Below, piece after piece: positions 54,359-63,592 of a stretch of DNA of 64,000 bases. The notes below the pieces were generated by a model, which was given only the letters and a program-made list of their open reading frames with translations, was not told where the DNA came from and did not search any database. The stretch is from Microcoleus sp. FACHB-61 (GTDB lineage: Bacteria; Cyanobacteriota; Cyanobacteriia; Cyanobacteriales; Microcoleaceae). The translations under genes were made by a program, and so were the position numbers. Numbering within the stretch: the first letter of the stretch is position 1; every line of letters starts with the position of its first letter. The DNA lies in contig JACJNY010000079.1 of assembly GCA_014695295.1 (NCBI GenBank), positions 44,320-108,319 of the forward strand, written 5' to 3'.

Positions 54359-57300
54359 ATGCCGCCAACACTTAAAGAATTCCGCGAACTTCTCCAAGAC
54401 TTTGAATTCAACAAATTGTTCGTCCAACAACTCGGTTGGGATAATCCATCATCCCACAAAACCGTATCTTTAGAAATAGAAGGCGAGACTTATTCCCGAA
54501 AAGCCATTGCCCAACTTTTAGGAGTAGTTGTATATGAAATTATCGCCGATAGCGGAAATATCCCCAACAGCGCCGAAAGACTGACGATTTATCGCGAAAT
54601 TGTCCAAATTTCCGCCGAAAATCTGTTGATTTTTATTGATGAAAATCGCACCAAATGTCTCTGGTATTGGGTGAAGCGCGAAGGTACAAAACTTTATCCC
54701 CGCGATCATGTATACGTGAAACGGGAACCTTGCGATTTGCTGCTGAGTAAAGTGACAGCTTTAAAGGTTGATTTAGAAGAATTAGAAACGCTTTCGGTGA
54801 TTGATGTCGCCCAAAGATTGCAGGCTGGCTTGGATGTCGAACGAGTAACTAAAAAGTTTTTTGAAGAGTTTAAACAGCAACACGTTGAATTTTTAAGTGT
54901 GATTCGCGGCATTGACAAAGAAACAGATAGGCGCTGGTATACTTCGGTTTTACTCAACCGCTTGATGTTTGTTTATTTTTTGCAGCGCAAAGGATTTATC
55001 GACAGCGGCAAAATGCTGTATTTGCAGGAAAAGTTAGCCGAAAGCAAGCAGCGGGGAACGGATTTATTTTACTCGCAATTCTTGAAAACACTGTTTTTTG
55101 ATGGATTTGCTAAACCTCTGGATTCGCGGGAGGAAGGCGTTAAAAAATTAATCGGCGATGTTAAATATTTGAATGGGGGACTGTTTCTGGAACATCCCAT
55201 TGAACAAAATTATCCGAATATCGCCATACCCGATGCTGCTTTTGAGAAAATATTTAATTTATTTGCCGCCTATTCTTGGAATCTTGACGATACGGTGGGC
55301 GGGAAGGAAAACGAAATTAATCCGGCGGTTTTGGGATACATCTTTGAGAAATACATTAACCAAAAAGCCTTTGGTGCTTATTATACCAGGCCGGAGATTA
55401 CTGAATATTTGTGCGATCGCACAATCAACAAACTAATTCTCGATAGAGTTAACCAAGCAACCACATCTCGTCACTTTGAAACCATCACCGAACTCCTCAC
55501 CAATCTCGACGCCAGTCTCTGCCGCAGCTTGCTAGAAGACATCCTCCCAAACTTAACATTATTAGACCCAGCCTGCGGTTCCGGCGCGTTTTTAGTTGCA
55601 GCAATGAAAACGCTGATTTACATCTATTCAAAAGTCTTTGGTACAAGCAAGTTTTTAACCGACCACCACCTCAATAATTACCTCAAAACAATCGAAAAAG
55701 AGCATTCATCACTGAACTACTACATCAAAAAACGGATTATCAGCGACAACCTCTACGGCGTGGATATCATGCCGGAAGCAGTGGAAATCGCTAAATTGCG
55801 ACTATTTTTAGCCTTAGTTTCGGCGGCGCACGATGTCAGCGAATTGGAACCCCTGCCGAATATTGACTTTAACATCATGGCGGGGAATTCCTTAATTGGA
55901 TTGATTCGAGTGGATGAGACGGGGTTTGATGCGGTACAGCCGACGACAAAAGGTAAAGGCAAAAAGAAAGACTCCGAACCCGTGGCTTTACAGGGGAATT
56001 TGCTGCAACCTTTAGTGGCGAGTAATTACCAGAAGATTTTAGCTGAGAAGAATGCTTCGGTTGATGTGTACAAAAAACACGCTTTTCAGTCGGGGGAACA
56101 AGCAGCAGGTTCCCAAGAATCTCGATTGTTCTTACGGACTAACATCGAACAGTTAAATCGAGAGTCGCAGGATAAATTAAATTTGTTATTGTTGGATGAG
56201 TTTAGTAAGCGGCTGGGAATTAAGTACGAACAAGTGCAGTTAGCGGGGAAACCGAAGAAACGAGTTTTAACTATTGATGATATTGCTGAGTTGCAACCGT
56301 TTCACTGGGGATACCACTTTGACAGAATTTTAGAACGCGGTGGATTTGATGCGATTATTACCAATCCACCTTGGGAAATTTTTAAGCCAAATGCTAGAGA
56401 GTTCTTTGTGCAGCATAACGAACTAGCAAAAAAAAGTAAGATGGATATCAAAACTTTTGAAAAAGAGCCGAATAAAATTCTGCAAAACCCTGAGATTGCT
56501 GAAAGTTGGTTAAAATATTTGAGTGAATTTCCTCATGTTATTGCTTACTACCGTTCAGCAGAACAGTACAAAAATCAGATTTCAATTGTCAACGGCAAAA
56601 AATATGGCACTGATATTAACTTCTACAAGCTTTTTCTAGAGCAATGTTTTAACCTCTTACGCCCAAATGGCGAGTGCGGGATCATCATTCCTTCTGGAGT
56701 TTATACTGATTTCGGAACTAAGCAACTGCGGGAAATGTTATTTGTTCAGACTGAGATTGATGCGCTATTTGGTTTTTCCAATGAAAGGTTTATTTTTGAA
56801 GGAGTGGATCATCGCTTCAAGTTTTGCTTGCTCACTTTTGAGAAAGGTAAAAGTACAGAGTCATTTCAAGCTGCTTTCCGCATCAATCCGCGAGAAGCGA
56901 TTCGGGACTTGGAAAAACTGGATACTTTTCTGAACTATCAAGATGAATGTATTGAGATTTCTGTTAACCTGATTCGTCGCTTATCTCCTGACTCTCTGTC
57001 GGTGATGGAGTTTAAAAATAATTTAGAATTCGGCATTGCTGAGAAGATGCTAAAGTTTCCCATGCTGTGGGATAATCTTTTATCACAACAATGGAAGCTT
57101 TCGTTGAGTCGTGAATTTCACATGACTGATGACAAAGAATTGTTTAAGCCCAAACTAAAAGGTAGGTTTCCTCTTTATGAAGGTAAAATGATTAATCAGT
57201 TCACTCATCTGTCTGCCGAACCGAGGTATTGGGTAGATGAGCAAGAAGGGAGGAAAGCTTTATTAGGAAAAAAAATAGATAACGGCCAAAAATTAGACTA

Positions 57301-58348
57301 TCAATTTTATCGTTTTGCATATCGTACAATTGCTAGCAGTACAAATGTTCGGAGTCTTATTGGTACAATACTGCCTAAAAATGTTTTTTGTGGCAATTCT
57401 CTCAATATTGCATCCCCTCTTCAAGACAATCAGCATACACTCTTTATTAACGCTGTTTTGAACAGCTTTTGTATAGATTTTGCCTTGCGTCAAAAATTGT
57501 CGTATTACATTGATATGTTCTACATTGACCAACTTCCTGTCCCCCGATCGCGAATAGGTGACACATACTTCACCGACATCGTACAGCGCGCCGCCAAACT
57601 GATCTGCACTGCCCCACAATTTGACGAATTAGCCCAAGAAGTCGGCTTAAACTCCCACCGAGAAGGCGTTACCGATGAAACAGAACGCGCTAAATTGCGA
57701 GCCGAATTAGACGGCATCATCGCCCACCTTTACGGATTAACCGACGCAGAATTTGCCTATATCCTGACTACTTTTCCGAGTATGCCAGAAACCGTCAAAC
57801 AAGCAGCGTTAGCAGCATATCGCACCTTTGCACCAAAATCCGGCGACCCTGAAATCATCAATTTAATCGAGACAGGCGAAAACAGTATCACAGAATTCAA
57901 ATCAACCGCCCGCTGGAATCTCCGAGAAAACACAAAAGACAAGGCCATCGAACACGAAATTGTCAAAACTGTGGCAGCATTTTTAAACACCCGTGGAGGG
58001 ACTCTGTTAATCGGAGTAGATGATTCAGGAACACTGCTAGGTTTGGATTCGGATTACCAAACATTGACAAAGAAAAATCCTGATGGTTATATGTTATTTC
58101 TGAATCACGACCTTTTGCTGACAGAAATTGGCAAAGATAGTGGCGCACTGTGGCACATCACGTTTCATCAAGTCAGCGGTTTAGATTTGTGTCGGGTTGT
58201 GGTTCAACCATCGCCGAAACCGATTTATGTAAAGGTCAAAGATAAGGGCGGGAAAGAAGAGGACTGTTTCTACATTCGCAGTAATAATTCTAGTGTTAAA
58301 CTCGGCCTTAAGGAAACTGTCGAATACAGCAAAAATCGCTGGCGATGA
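54359..58348 (+). CDS. Eco57I-type DNA methyltransferase / type IIG-like protein with C-terminal AlbA_2 domain
   Basis: A 1329-residue protein. Residues about 1-190 are an unassigned N-terminal region, where type IIG enzymes often carry the nuclease. A helical region follows, then a class I SAM-dependent adenine methyltransferase: motif I DPACGSGAFL (from 403), GVDIMPEAVEIAKLRL, GNSLIG and the catalytic NPPW (669). A target-recognition-like region extends to about 1070. Residues about 1165-1320 match the Schlafen AlbA_2 DNA-binding or RNase-like domain, with ENSITEFKS, AAFLNTRGGTLLIGVDDSG and CFYIRSNNSSVKL. It probably methylates host adenine to mark self. Restriction would come from this protein or from the PLD helicase upstream. 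Start ATG 54359 lacks a clear ribosome-binding site. Confidence 0.85.
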   Translation: MPPTLKEFRELLQDFEFNKLFVQQLGWDNPSSHKTVSLEIEGETYSRKAIAQLLGVVVYEIIADSGNIPNSAERLTIYREIVQISAENLLIFIDENRTKCLWYWVKREGTKLYPRDHVYVKREPCDLLLSKVTALKVDLEELETLSVIDVAQRLQAGLDVERVTKKFFEEFKQQHVEFLSVIRGIDKETDRRWYTSVLLNRLMFVYFLQRKGFIDSGKMLYLQEKLAESKQRGTDLFYSQFLKTLFFDGFAKPLDSREEGVKKLIGDVKYLNGGLFLEHPIEQNYPNIAIPDAAFEKIFNLFAAYSWNLDDTVGGKENEINPAVLGYIFEKYINQKAFGAYYTRPEITEYLCDRTINKLILDRVNQATTSRHFETITELLTNLDASLCRSLLEDILPNLTLLDPACGSGAFLVAAMKTLIYIYSKVFGTSKFLTDHHLNNYLKTIEKEHSSLNYYIKKRIISDNLYGVDIMPEAVEIAKLRLFLALVSAAHDVSELEPLPNIDFNIMAGNSLIGLIRVDETGFDAVQPTTKGKGKKKDSEPVALQGNLLQPLVASNYQKILAEKNASVDVYKKHAFQSGEQAAGSQESRLFLRTNIEQLNRESQDKLNLLLLDEFSKRLGIKYEQVQLAGKPKKRVLTIDDIAELQPFHWGYHFDRILERGGFDAIITNPPWEIFKPNAREFFVQHNELAKKSKMDIKTFEKEPNKILQNPEIAESWLKYLSEFPHVIAYYRSAEQYKNQISIVNGKKYGTDINFYKLFLEQCFNLLRPNGECGIIIPSGVYTDFGTKQLREMLFVQTEIDALFGFSNERFIFEGVDHRFKFCLLTFEKGKSTESFQAAFRINPREAIRDLEKLDTFLNYQDECIEISVNLIRRLSPDSLSVMEFKNNLEFGIAEKMLKFPMLWDNLLSQQWKLSLSREFHMTDDKELFKPKLKGRFPLYEGKMINQFTHLSAEPRYWVDEQEGRKALLGKKIDNGQKLDYQFYRFAYRTIASSTNVRSLIGTILPKNVFCGNSLNIASPLQDNQHTLFINAVLNSFCIDFALRQKLSYYIDMFYIDQLPVPRSRIGDTYFTDIVQRAAKLICTAPQFDELAQEVGLNSHREGVTDETERAKLRAELDGIIAHLYGLTDAEFAYILTTFPSMPETVKQAALAAYRTFAPKSGDPEIINLIETGENSITEFKSTARWNLRENTKDKAIEHEIVKTVAAFLNTRGGTLLIGVDDSGTLLGLDSDYQTLTKKNPDGYMLFLNHDLLLTEIGKDSGALWHITFHQVSGLDLCRVVVQPSPKPIYVKVKDKGGKEEDCFYIRSNNSSVKLGLKETVEYSKNRWR

Positions 58349-58776
58349 ATTCCAGAGTGCATCGGAATTGATATTACCCACAGTCAGGGCACGGCGCTGC
58401 CGTTGCCACAATTAATCGGGGAATAGTTACATCTTTCATCGAGGAAGATTGATTATTTTGGGGTAGGAAAACGCCATTGCCATGTCCTCCTATCATCTCT
58501 GCCTTCTTAATGACTGCCACCAACGCAGCGTCAAATTGCGATCGACCCGAATTAAAGCAATTGTGAGGTTGCTTATTATAATAAGTGAGAAATAAATATC
58601 ATCGGATTTTTTGACTGAGGAAATTAAGGGCGATCGGACTCGGCTGCTCTATTTCCTTCCAAGGGCGATCGCAACTGAGCCCGCAACCGCACCTAACAGT
58701 TACATAATGCCTCTCGCTCCGGAACTCCGATCGCTCTTCTTGAAGCTAAAATCAAACAACAACCCAAAATAAATCT
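58349..58776. other. Gene-free stretch after the methyltransferase
   Basis: About 430 bases with HIP1 sites and a degenerate GCCATTGCCATG repeat near 58460-58490. I see no coding frame. The promoter for the SPFH gene probably lies in its right half, but I cannot place it. Confidence 0.5.
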
Positions 58777-59865
58777 ATGGGACTCTTTGACAAGATTCGC
58801 GGCGAATTTGTCGATATCATCGAATGGTTAGACAATACCAGCGATACCATTGCCTATCGATTCGAGCGCCACCAAAACGAAATTAAACAAGGTGCTAAAC
58901 TAACTGTACGACCAGGACAAAGAGCAGTCTTTGTCAGCGAAGGCCAAGTGGCCGATGTCTTCGATCCGGGAATGTACGAACTGTACACCCGCAACTTACC
59001 TGTTCTCAGCACCTTAAAAGGTTGGCCCTACGGTTTCAACTCTCCCTTTAAAGCAGAAGTCTACTTTTTTAACACCAAAATATTTACCAACCTAAGATGG
59101 GGAACCTCTAACCCTGTAATTATCCGCGATCCAGAACTCGGCCCAGTGCGAATGCGGGCTTTTGGAACATACAACATTAAAGTTTCCCATCCAGAACAAC
59201 TCTTAAAACAACTAATCAGCACTGACGGACTATTTCAAGTAGATGAAATCAGCGAACAGCTACGCAATACAATAGTAAGTGCCTTTGCCAATTGGGTTGG
59301 CAATTCCCGCGTTCCCCTGCTAGACTTTGCCGCCAACTACACCCACATGGGCGAACAGGTGCGAGTTGCCATAGAGCCAAGTATCCAGCAGTTTGGGTTA
59401 GAGTTAACTCAGCTATTAATTGAAAATATCTCGATGCCGCCTGAAGTTGAAGAAGCACTCGACAAACGAGCCTCGATCGGACTTCTGGGAAATATGCAGC
59501 AATATACCCAATATCAAGCTGCTAACGCCATAGAAGCATCAGCAAATAACCCTAGCGGCGGCAATCAAGCATTAGAATTTGGCATGGGAATGGCACTAGG
59601 TCAACAAATGACAAATATGATGCAGCCACCAGCATCGCAGACTCCGCCACCACCTCCCCCGCCAACACAAACTCAGTGGTATATTGCCCAGAACGGTCAA
59701 CAATCAGGCCCTTTTGGATTGCATCAACTTCTGCAAAATGGTTTGACACATCAGGTAATGGTGTGGCGTGCGGGTTTTGACGGCTGGAAGTTAGCATCGC
59801 AAGTGCCAGAATTAGCATCTTTGTTGGCGACAGTACCACCCCCTCCCCCGCCAGCCGCCGCCTAA
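58777..59865 (+). CDS. SPFH-domain protein with C-terminal GYF_2 domain
   Basis: A 362-residue protein beginning MGLFDKIRGEFVDIIEWLDN. The SPFH/prohibitin-like core (about residues 30-240, PGQRAVFVSEGQVADVFDPG) resembles the YdjI group and virion core proteins, not membrane stomatins; no N-terminal membrane helix is present. After a Gln/Pro-rich linker with PPPPPPP, residues about 300-345 form a GYF_2 domain (WYIAQNGQQSGPFG...WRAGFDGW), which binds proline-rich peptides. The next gene encodes a membrane zinc-ribbon protein with a proline-rich tail, a plausible ligand. The function in cyanobacteria is not defined. Confidence 0.85.
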   Translation: MGLFDKIRGEFVDIIEWLDNTSDTIAYRFERHQNEIKQGAKLTVRPGQRAVFVSEGQVADVFDPGMYELYTRNLPVLSTLKGWPYGFNSPFKAEVYFFNTKIFTNLRWGTSNPVIIRDPELGPVRMRAFGTYNIKVSHPEQLLKQLISTDGLFQVDEISEQLRNTIVSAFANWVGNSRVPLLDFAANYTHMGEQVRVAIEPSIQQFGLELTQLLIENISMPPEVEEALDKRASIGLLGNMQQYTQYQAANAIEASANNPSGGNQALEFGMGMALGQQMTNMMQPPASQTPPPPPPPTQTQWYIAQNGQQSGPFGLHQLLQNGLTHQVMVWRAGFDGWKLASQVPELASLLATVPPPPPPAAA

Positions 59866-59951
59866 AATTTTGCATATTTAGTTAATTGGTAATTGGTAAT
59901 TAGGATGCTTTCCAGATTACGGATTACCAATTACATCACCAATTAACCATT

Positions 59952-61214
59952 ATGAATACTTCGGAACCTGCTGTTAAACGTTTTCCCTGTCCTAGCTGCG
60001 GGGCTTATTTAGAGTTCAACCCCCAAGCAGGAAAGCTCAAGTGTGCTTACTGCGGCTGGGAAGATGCAATTCCCCAAACTGCTGAAGAGGTAAAGGAGAA
60101 CTCTTACGAACAATATCTCCAAGTCTATCGCACGGCGCTGACAACGTTATCAACAACAGCCCTTGAAGTAAAATGCAATGATTGCGGAGCAAGTGTTACT
60201 TTTGAACCGCCGAAAGTAGCGGGTAAATGCCCATTTTGTGCTTCTCCAATTGTGACGCAACCTGCAAAGGCTAGCCCTAGCGTGCATCCAGAGGGAATTG
60301 TACCTTTTGAAGTTAGTGATAAACAGGCCAGAGAAAGCATTCAGAAGTGGCTCAGCAATCGCTGGTTTGCTCCTTCTGCTTTGAAATCCCTAGCGCAACA
60401 GGAGAAAATTCAAGGGGTTTATTTGCCGTTTTGGACTTACGACACTTATACAGTTAGTTACTATAGGGGCGATCGCGGAGAACACTACTACGTGACTGAA
60501 ACTTATACGGAAACAAACTCGCAGGGCGAAACTGAAACTAAAACTCGCGAAGTCCAACATACTAGGTGGTGGCCTGCTTCTGGCAGAGTCGATCGCTTTT
60601 TTGACGATATTCTGATTCCCGCTACAAGTTCAGTCGAGCGCCCGCGTCTGGATGCGTTAGAACCTTGGCATCTCAAGGAGTCGCTGCGTCCTTACAATTC
60701 ATCTTATTTAGCTGGGTTTGAAGCGCAGCGATCGCAAGTTTCTCTCACTCAAGGATTTGAATCTGCTAAAAATGTCATGGCCGGTACTATTCACTCGGAT
60801 GTTTGTAGGAATATTGGCGGCGACGAGCAGCGGGTTCACAGCATTTCTACTGATTACAATGCTATCACTTTTAAGCATATTTTGTTACCTGTGTGGCTGT
60901 GCGCCTATCGCTATCAAAACCAGCGATATCAAGTAATGGTTAATGCACGCACCGCTGAAGTTCAAGGCGAACGTCCCTACAGTGTTTGGAAAATTACTGC
61001 TGCTGTTGTTAGCGGTGTCGTGCTTGCGGGTGTTATGTACCTATTGTTTACTGGTAATTGGAAATATATCCGTGTTCCCGGTCTCCCTCAACCCCAACCC
61101 CAACCAACTTCCCTACCTGTACCGAGCCAAAAATTACCGCCCGCACCTGTTCCCTCAACCGCACCTGTACCGAATAAAAAATTACCGATCGCACCTGTTC
61201 CCTCTTCTAATTAG
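59952..61214 (+). CDS. Zinc-ribbon protein with one membrane helix and proline-rich tail
   Basis: A 420-residue protein. Two zinc ribbons are visible: CPSCG...CAYCGW (about residues 14-35) and CNDCG...CPFCASP (about 75-100). A globular middle domain follows, with GVYLPFWTYDTYTVSYYRGD. One transmembrane helix occupies about 355-378. The last 45 residues repeat PVPS/APVPSTAPVP, a proline-rich tail of the kind the preceding GYF_2 protein could bind. It lies 86 bases after the SPFH gene on the same strand, as pairs of this type often do. Genome annotations sometimes call such proteins primosomal-protein-like, but no helicase motifs are present. Confidence 0.75.
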   Translation: MNTSEPAVKRFPCPSCGAYLEFNPQAGKLKCAYCGWEDAIPQTAEEVKENSYEQYLQVYRTALTTLSTTALEVKCNDCGASVTFEPPKVAGKCPFCASPIVTQPAKASPSVHPEGIVPFEVSDKQARESIQKWLSNRWFAPSALKSLAQQEKIQGVYLPFWTYDTYTVSYYRGDRGEHYYVTETYTETNSQGETETKTREVQHTRWWPASGRVDRFFDDILIPATSSVERPRLDALEPWHLKESLRPYNSSYLAGFEAQRSQVSLTQGFESAKNVMAGTIHSDVCRNIGGDEQRVHSISTDYNAITFKHILLPVWLCAYRYQNQRYQVMVNARTAEVQGERPYSVWKITAAVVSGVVLAGVMYLLFTGNWKYIRVPGLPQPQPQPTSLPVPSQKLPPAPVPSTAPVPNKKLPIAPVPSSN

Positions 61215-61274
61215 TTGATTAGACATCTCCCACAATCGTCGCTAACCAGCGAACGGATTTATCCGCTGTCCTAA

Positions 61275-61300
61275 TTCTAAAATCTAAAATCTAAAATCTA
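61275..61300. repeat. Heptamer repeat CTAAAAT
   Basis: Three to four tandem TCTAAAA units between the zinc-ribbon gene and the transposase remnant. Same family as the copy at 1067. Confidence 0.8.
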
Positions 61301-61478
61301 CTTGACCGAGGCGCTTCAAAATACTCAGCACGCTGTACAAATCATTCCCCGGATTGAAAAGGTAAAACTTCCGAGAGAAAGCGTACTGTGGTGTTTCCCG
61401 CTTAACTATAGCAACCGCTTTCGTCGGTTAAGGCGTAAATTGGGAATAATTTTCTTTGTTGCGGAGCGATCGCACGTC

Positions 61479-61544
61479 ATGCCCCAACAATACAGCTACG
61501 ACCTACGTCAGAAAGTCATTCAAGCTATCCAACTAGATGGCTAA
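61479..61544 (+). pseudogene. N-terminal fragment of an IS630-family transposase
   Basis: From the ATG at 61479 the frame reads MPQQYSYDLRQKVIQAIQLD and stops after one more codon. This is the characteristic start of IS630/Tc1-type transposases (YSYDLRQKV). The rest of the element is missing and no terminal inverted repeats were found, so this is a dead remnant. The in-frame codons from 61302 show no transposase similarity. Confidence 0.7.
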
Positions 61545-61642
61545 TTTAGGTAACATATATTCTGATAGGTCGAGTGTAATTTTCCTCTGACCTATCTTCT
61601 TTTAACACAAGTTGGTCAAATCTCTGCCCTGTCTGGGTTTGT

Positions 61643-61662
61643 GGCGGGGTTCTCACCCCGCC
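61643..61662. terminator. Perfect short hairpin after the transposase remnant
   Basis: GGCGGGGT-TCTC-ACCCCGCC gives an eight-base-pair stem with a four-base loop, followed by a moderately T-rich tract. It may terminate the SnoaL-like gene transcript or be part of a dispersed repeat. Confidence 0.5.
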
Positions 61663-61665
61663 TGA

Positions 61666-61723
61666 TCCTTTTCCCAAATCACCAGTACAAGCGATCGCAT
61701 CCTTTTCGCAAATCTCCAGTACA
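61666..61723. repeat. Two 24-base direct repeats with a 34-base period
   Basis: TCCTTTTCCCAAATCACCAG with TACA (61666-61689) recurs at 61700-61723 with two changes. The copies are separated by AGCGATCGCA. They lie next to the transposase remnant; origin unknown. Confidence 0.6.
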
Positions 61724-61792
61724 TTTGCACTTTTTTACAACTAGCCCGCCCCTATTGAGTACCGTTAGAACTATTGGCCTTGCTCCGGTTCC

Positions 61793-62272
61793 TCAAAGAT
61801 TGAGGTCGGACAATCCGGGATGATCGTCGGGACGACGACCCAGTATCCAGTGGTATTTGCGATCGCTCTCCTGAATAGGCAGGTCGTTAATGCTGGCAAG
61901 ACGGCACTGCATGAATCCGTGTTCGTCGAACTCCCAATTTTCATTGCCGTAGGAACGGAACCAGTTGTCGGCATCATCATGCCATTCGTAAGCAAACCGG
62001 ACAGCAATTCGGTTGCTCCCAAAAGCCCAAAGCTCTTTGATAAGACGGTAGTCCAATTCTTTAAGCCACTTACGTGTCAAGAACTGTACGATCGCATCAC
62101 GACCAGATAGAAATTCACAGCGGTTGCGCCAAACGCTATCCGGGGTGTAAGCGAGTGATACTCGTTCTGGGTTACGAGTGTTCCAAGCATCTTCTGCGAT
62201 TCGGACTTTTTGGATGGCGGATTCATTATCAAAAGGCGGCAGCGGTAGTCGAGGGTTTTCGGGGTTGTTCAT
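61793..62272 (-). CDS. SnoaL/NTF2-like protein (DUF1348)
   Basis: A 159-residue protein starting MNNPENPRLPLPPFD. The NTF2-like cone fold of the DUF1348 group is clear: RIAEDAWNTRNPERVSLAY, SVWRNRCEFLSGRDAI, RFAYEWHDDADNWFRSYG and ENWEFDEHGFM. Its tail is RRPDDHPGLSDLNL. Members of this group are of unknown function, often near oxidoreductases; here an SDR gene lies 170 bases upstream on the same strand. The ATG at 62272 is chosen over one nine codons upstream, because family similarity begins at the first NNPE-like segment. Confidence 0.85.
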   Translation of the reverse strand: MNNPENPRLPLPPFDNESAIQKVRIAEDAWNTRNPERVSLAYTPDSVWRNRCEFLSGRDAIVQFLTRKWLKELDYRLIKELWAFGSNRIAVRFAYEWHDDADNWFRSYGNENWEFDEHGFMQCRLASINDLPIQESDRKYHWILGRRPDDHPGLSDLNL

Positions 62273-62442
62273 AGTGTGGTAGCGTAAAATAAATAGCATT
62301 TCAAGCGTTTCTATCAGCTTGTTCCAACTTACAACAGGCGCTTTACTCTGGTTTATTTCTCCCTCATTGAGTGCTTTGAGTTGAGTCTAAAGTGAACGAT
62401 ACATAGCCCACTTGGAAGATTACTGGCCACTTTTAGGGCGCT

Positions 62443-63192
62443 TCAAATCTGTGCCATACCGCCATCAACAAACAACTCGATGCCGTTGACAAAGCTGCTG
62501 TCGTCACAAGCGAGAAAGACAACGGCTTTGGCAATCTCATCGGGCGTGCCTACTCTTCCCAGGGGGATAACGCTGGCTTGGCTGTCTATGAATTCCTGCA
62601 CCTGCTCACCACTGAGTCCCAAGTGATCGTAACCAGGAGTAGGAACCACGCCTGGACTAATGGCGTTAACCCGGATCTTGCGTTCTTTGAGATCGAGAAT
62701 CCAATTACGGGCAAACGAACGCACGGCGGCTTTGGTTGCGCTGTAAACACTGAAGGCTGGGGTAGCTACCGTAGTAGTCTGAGAGGCGTTCAGGATGATT
62801 GAAGCGCCCTCTGGTAACAGAGGCAGTGCCTTCTGCACGGTGAACAACAGACCTTTGACGTTAGTGTTGAACGTTTTGTCAAAGTGTTCTTCGGTGATGG
62901 ACCCGAGTGGGGCGAGTTCTCCACCGCCAGCATTGGCGAAGAGCACATGGAGGTGTCCTTGCTCTTGGTCGATCGTGGCGAACACGCGATCGAGGTCTGC
63001 CAGATTAGAGACATCGCTCTGAACACCTGTGACGTTTTGACCAATCTCTTTCACGGCAGCATCCAGTTCAGCTTGGCGACGGCCCGTGATAAATACATAC
63101 GCTCCTTCGGCGACAAAACGCTTGGCAGTGGCAAGACCGATGCCGCTGGTACCGCCGGTGACAAGAGCGACTTTTCCTTCTAGTTTTCTCAT
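62443..63192 (-). CDS. Short-chain dehydrogenase/reductase (classical SDR)
   Basis: A 249-residue NAD(P)-dependent oxidoreductase. The Rossmann glycine motif is TGGTSGIGLA (about residues 11-20), then FANAGGG (about 86-92). The catalytic Ser lies in SIILNASQT (about 138) and the YSATKAA motif holds Tyr and Lys (about 150-154). The C-terminal NAISPGVVPTPG is classical. An Arg in ITGRRQAEL favours NADP(H). The overall pattern is like bacterial glucose dehydrogenase or ketoreductases of the SDR family; the substrate cannot be set. It may share a transcript with the SnoaL-like gene. Confidence 0.9.
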   Translation of the reverse strand: MRKLEGKVALVTGGTSGIGLATAKRFVAEGAYVFITGRRQAELDAAVKEIGQNVTGVQSDVSNLADLDRVFATIDQEQGHLHVLFANAGGGELAPLGSITEEHFDKTFNTNVKGLLFTVQKALPLLPEGASIILNASQTTTVATPAFSVYSATKAAVRSFARNWILDLKERKIRVNAISPGVVPTPGYDHLGLSGEQVQEFIDSQASVIPLGRVGTPDEIAKAVVFLACDDSSFVNGIELFVDGGMAQI

Positions 63193-63592
63193 GATGATGA
63201 GTCCTGTGGTTGTTGAGTTTGAAACAGCAGTCCGAAAGTTATCCTTGAAAATTGGATTGATTTTGATAGCAATTCGATGGATTGTAGAAGGTTAAAATGT
63301 TTGGATTAAAAGCTGTAGAAGTTTGGCAGAAAATGAAGAAGAGAACTCTCTGTCATGCCACTGCAAAACTTAATGTGTGTTTTGCCCTACTGATGTTAAC
63401 TCATGTTAGCGCATGAATAGATCCCTAATAAGTTATATACGCAGCTTGGGCGTCCATATTATGTTGCAACCAGCGCACAAATCTCTGCCTAGCGGCACCA
63501 AAGGTTTTGGAATAATATCGGCTAAGAGTGGAGGAGAAAAGACCGGATTCTGAAGCAAAAAACAGTTCCTTAATTGAGATGGCTGGGGCTAT
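63193..63592. other. Gap between SDR and pirin genes
   Basis: About 400 bases. A minus-strand frame without a start codon (about 63425-63590) encodes LSRYYSKTFGAARQRFVRW and could be the remnant of a small gene, but I cannot identify it. The rest shows no feature. Confidence 0.4.

Noticed and set aside
61302..61478. Upstream in-frame extension of the IS630 remnant
   Set aside because: The residues show no transposase similarity, and transposases of this family begin at the MPxxYSYD segment.
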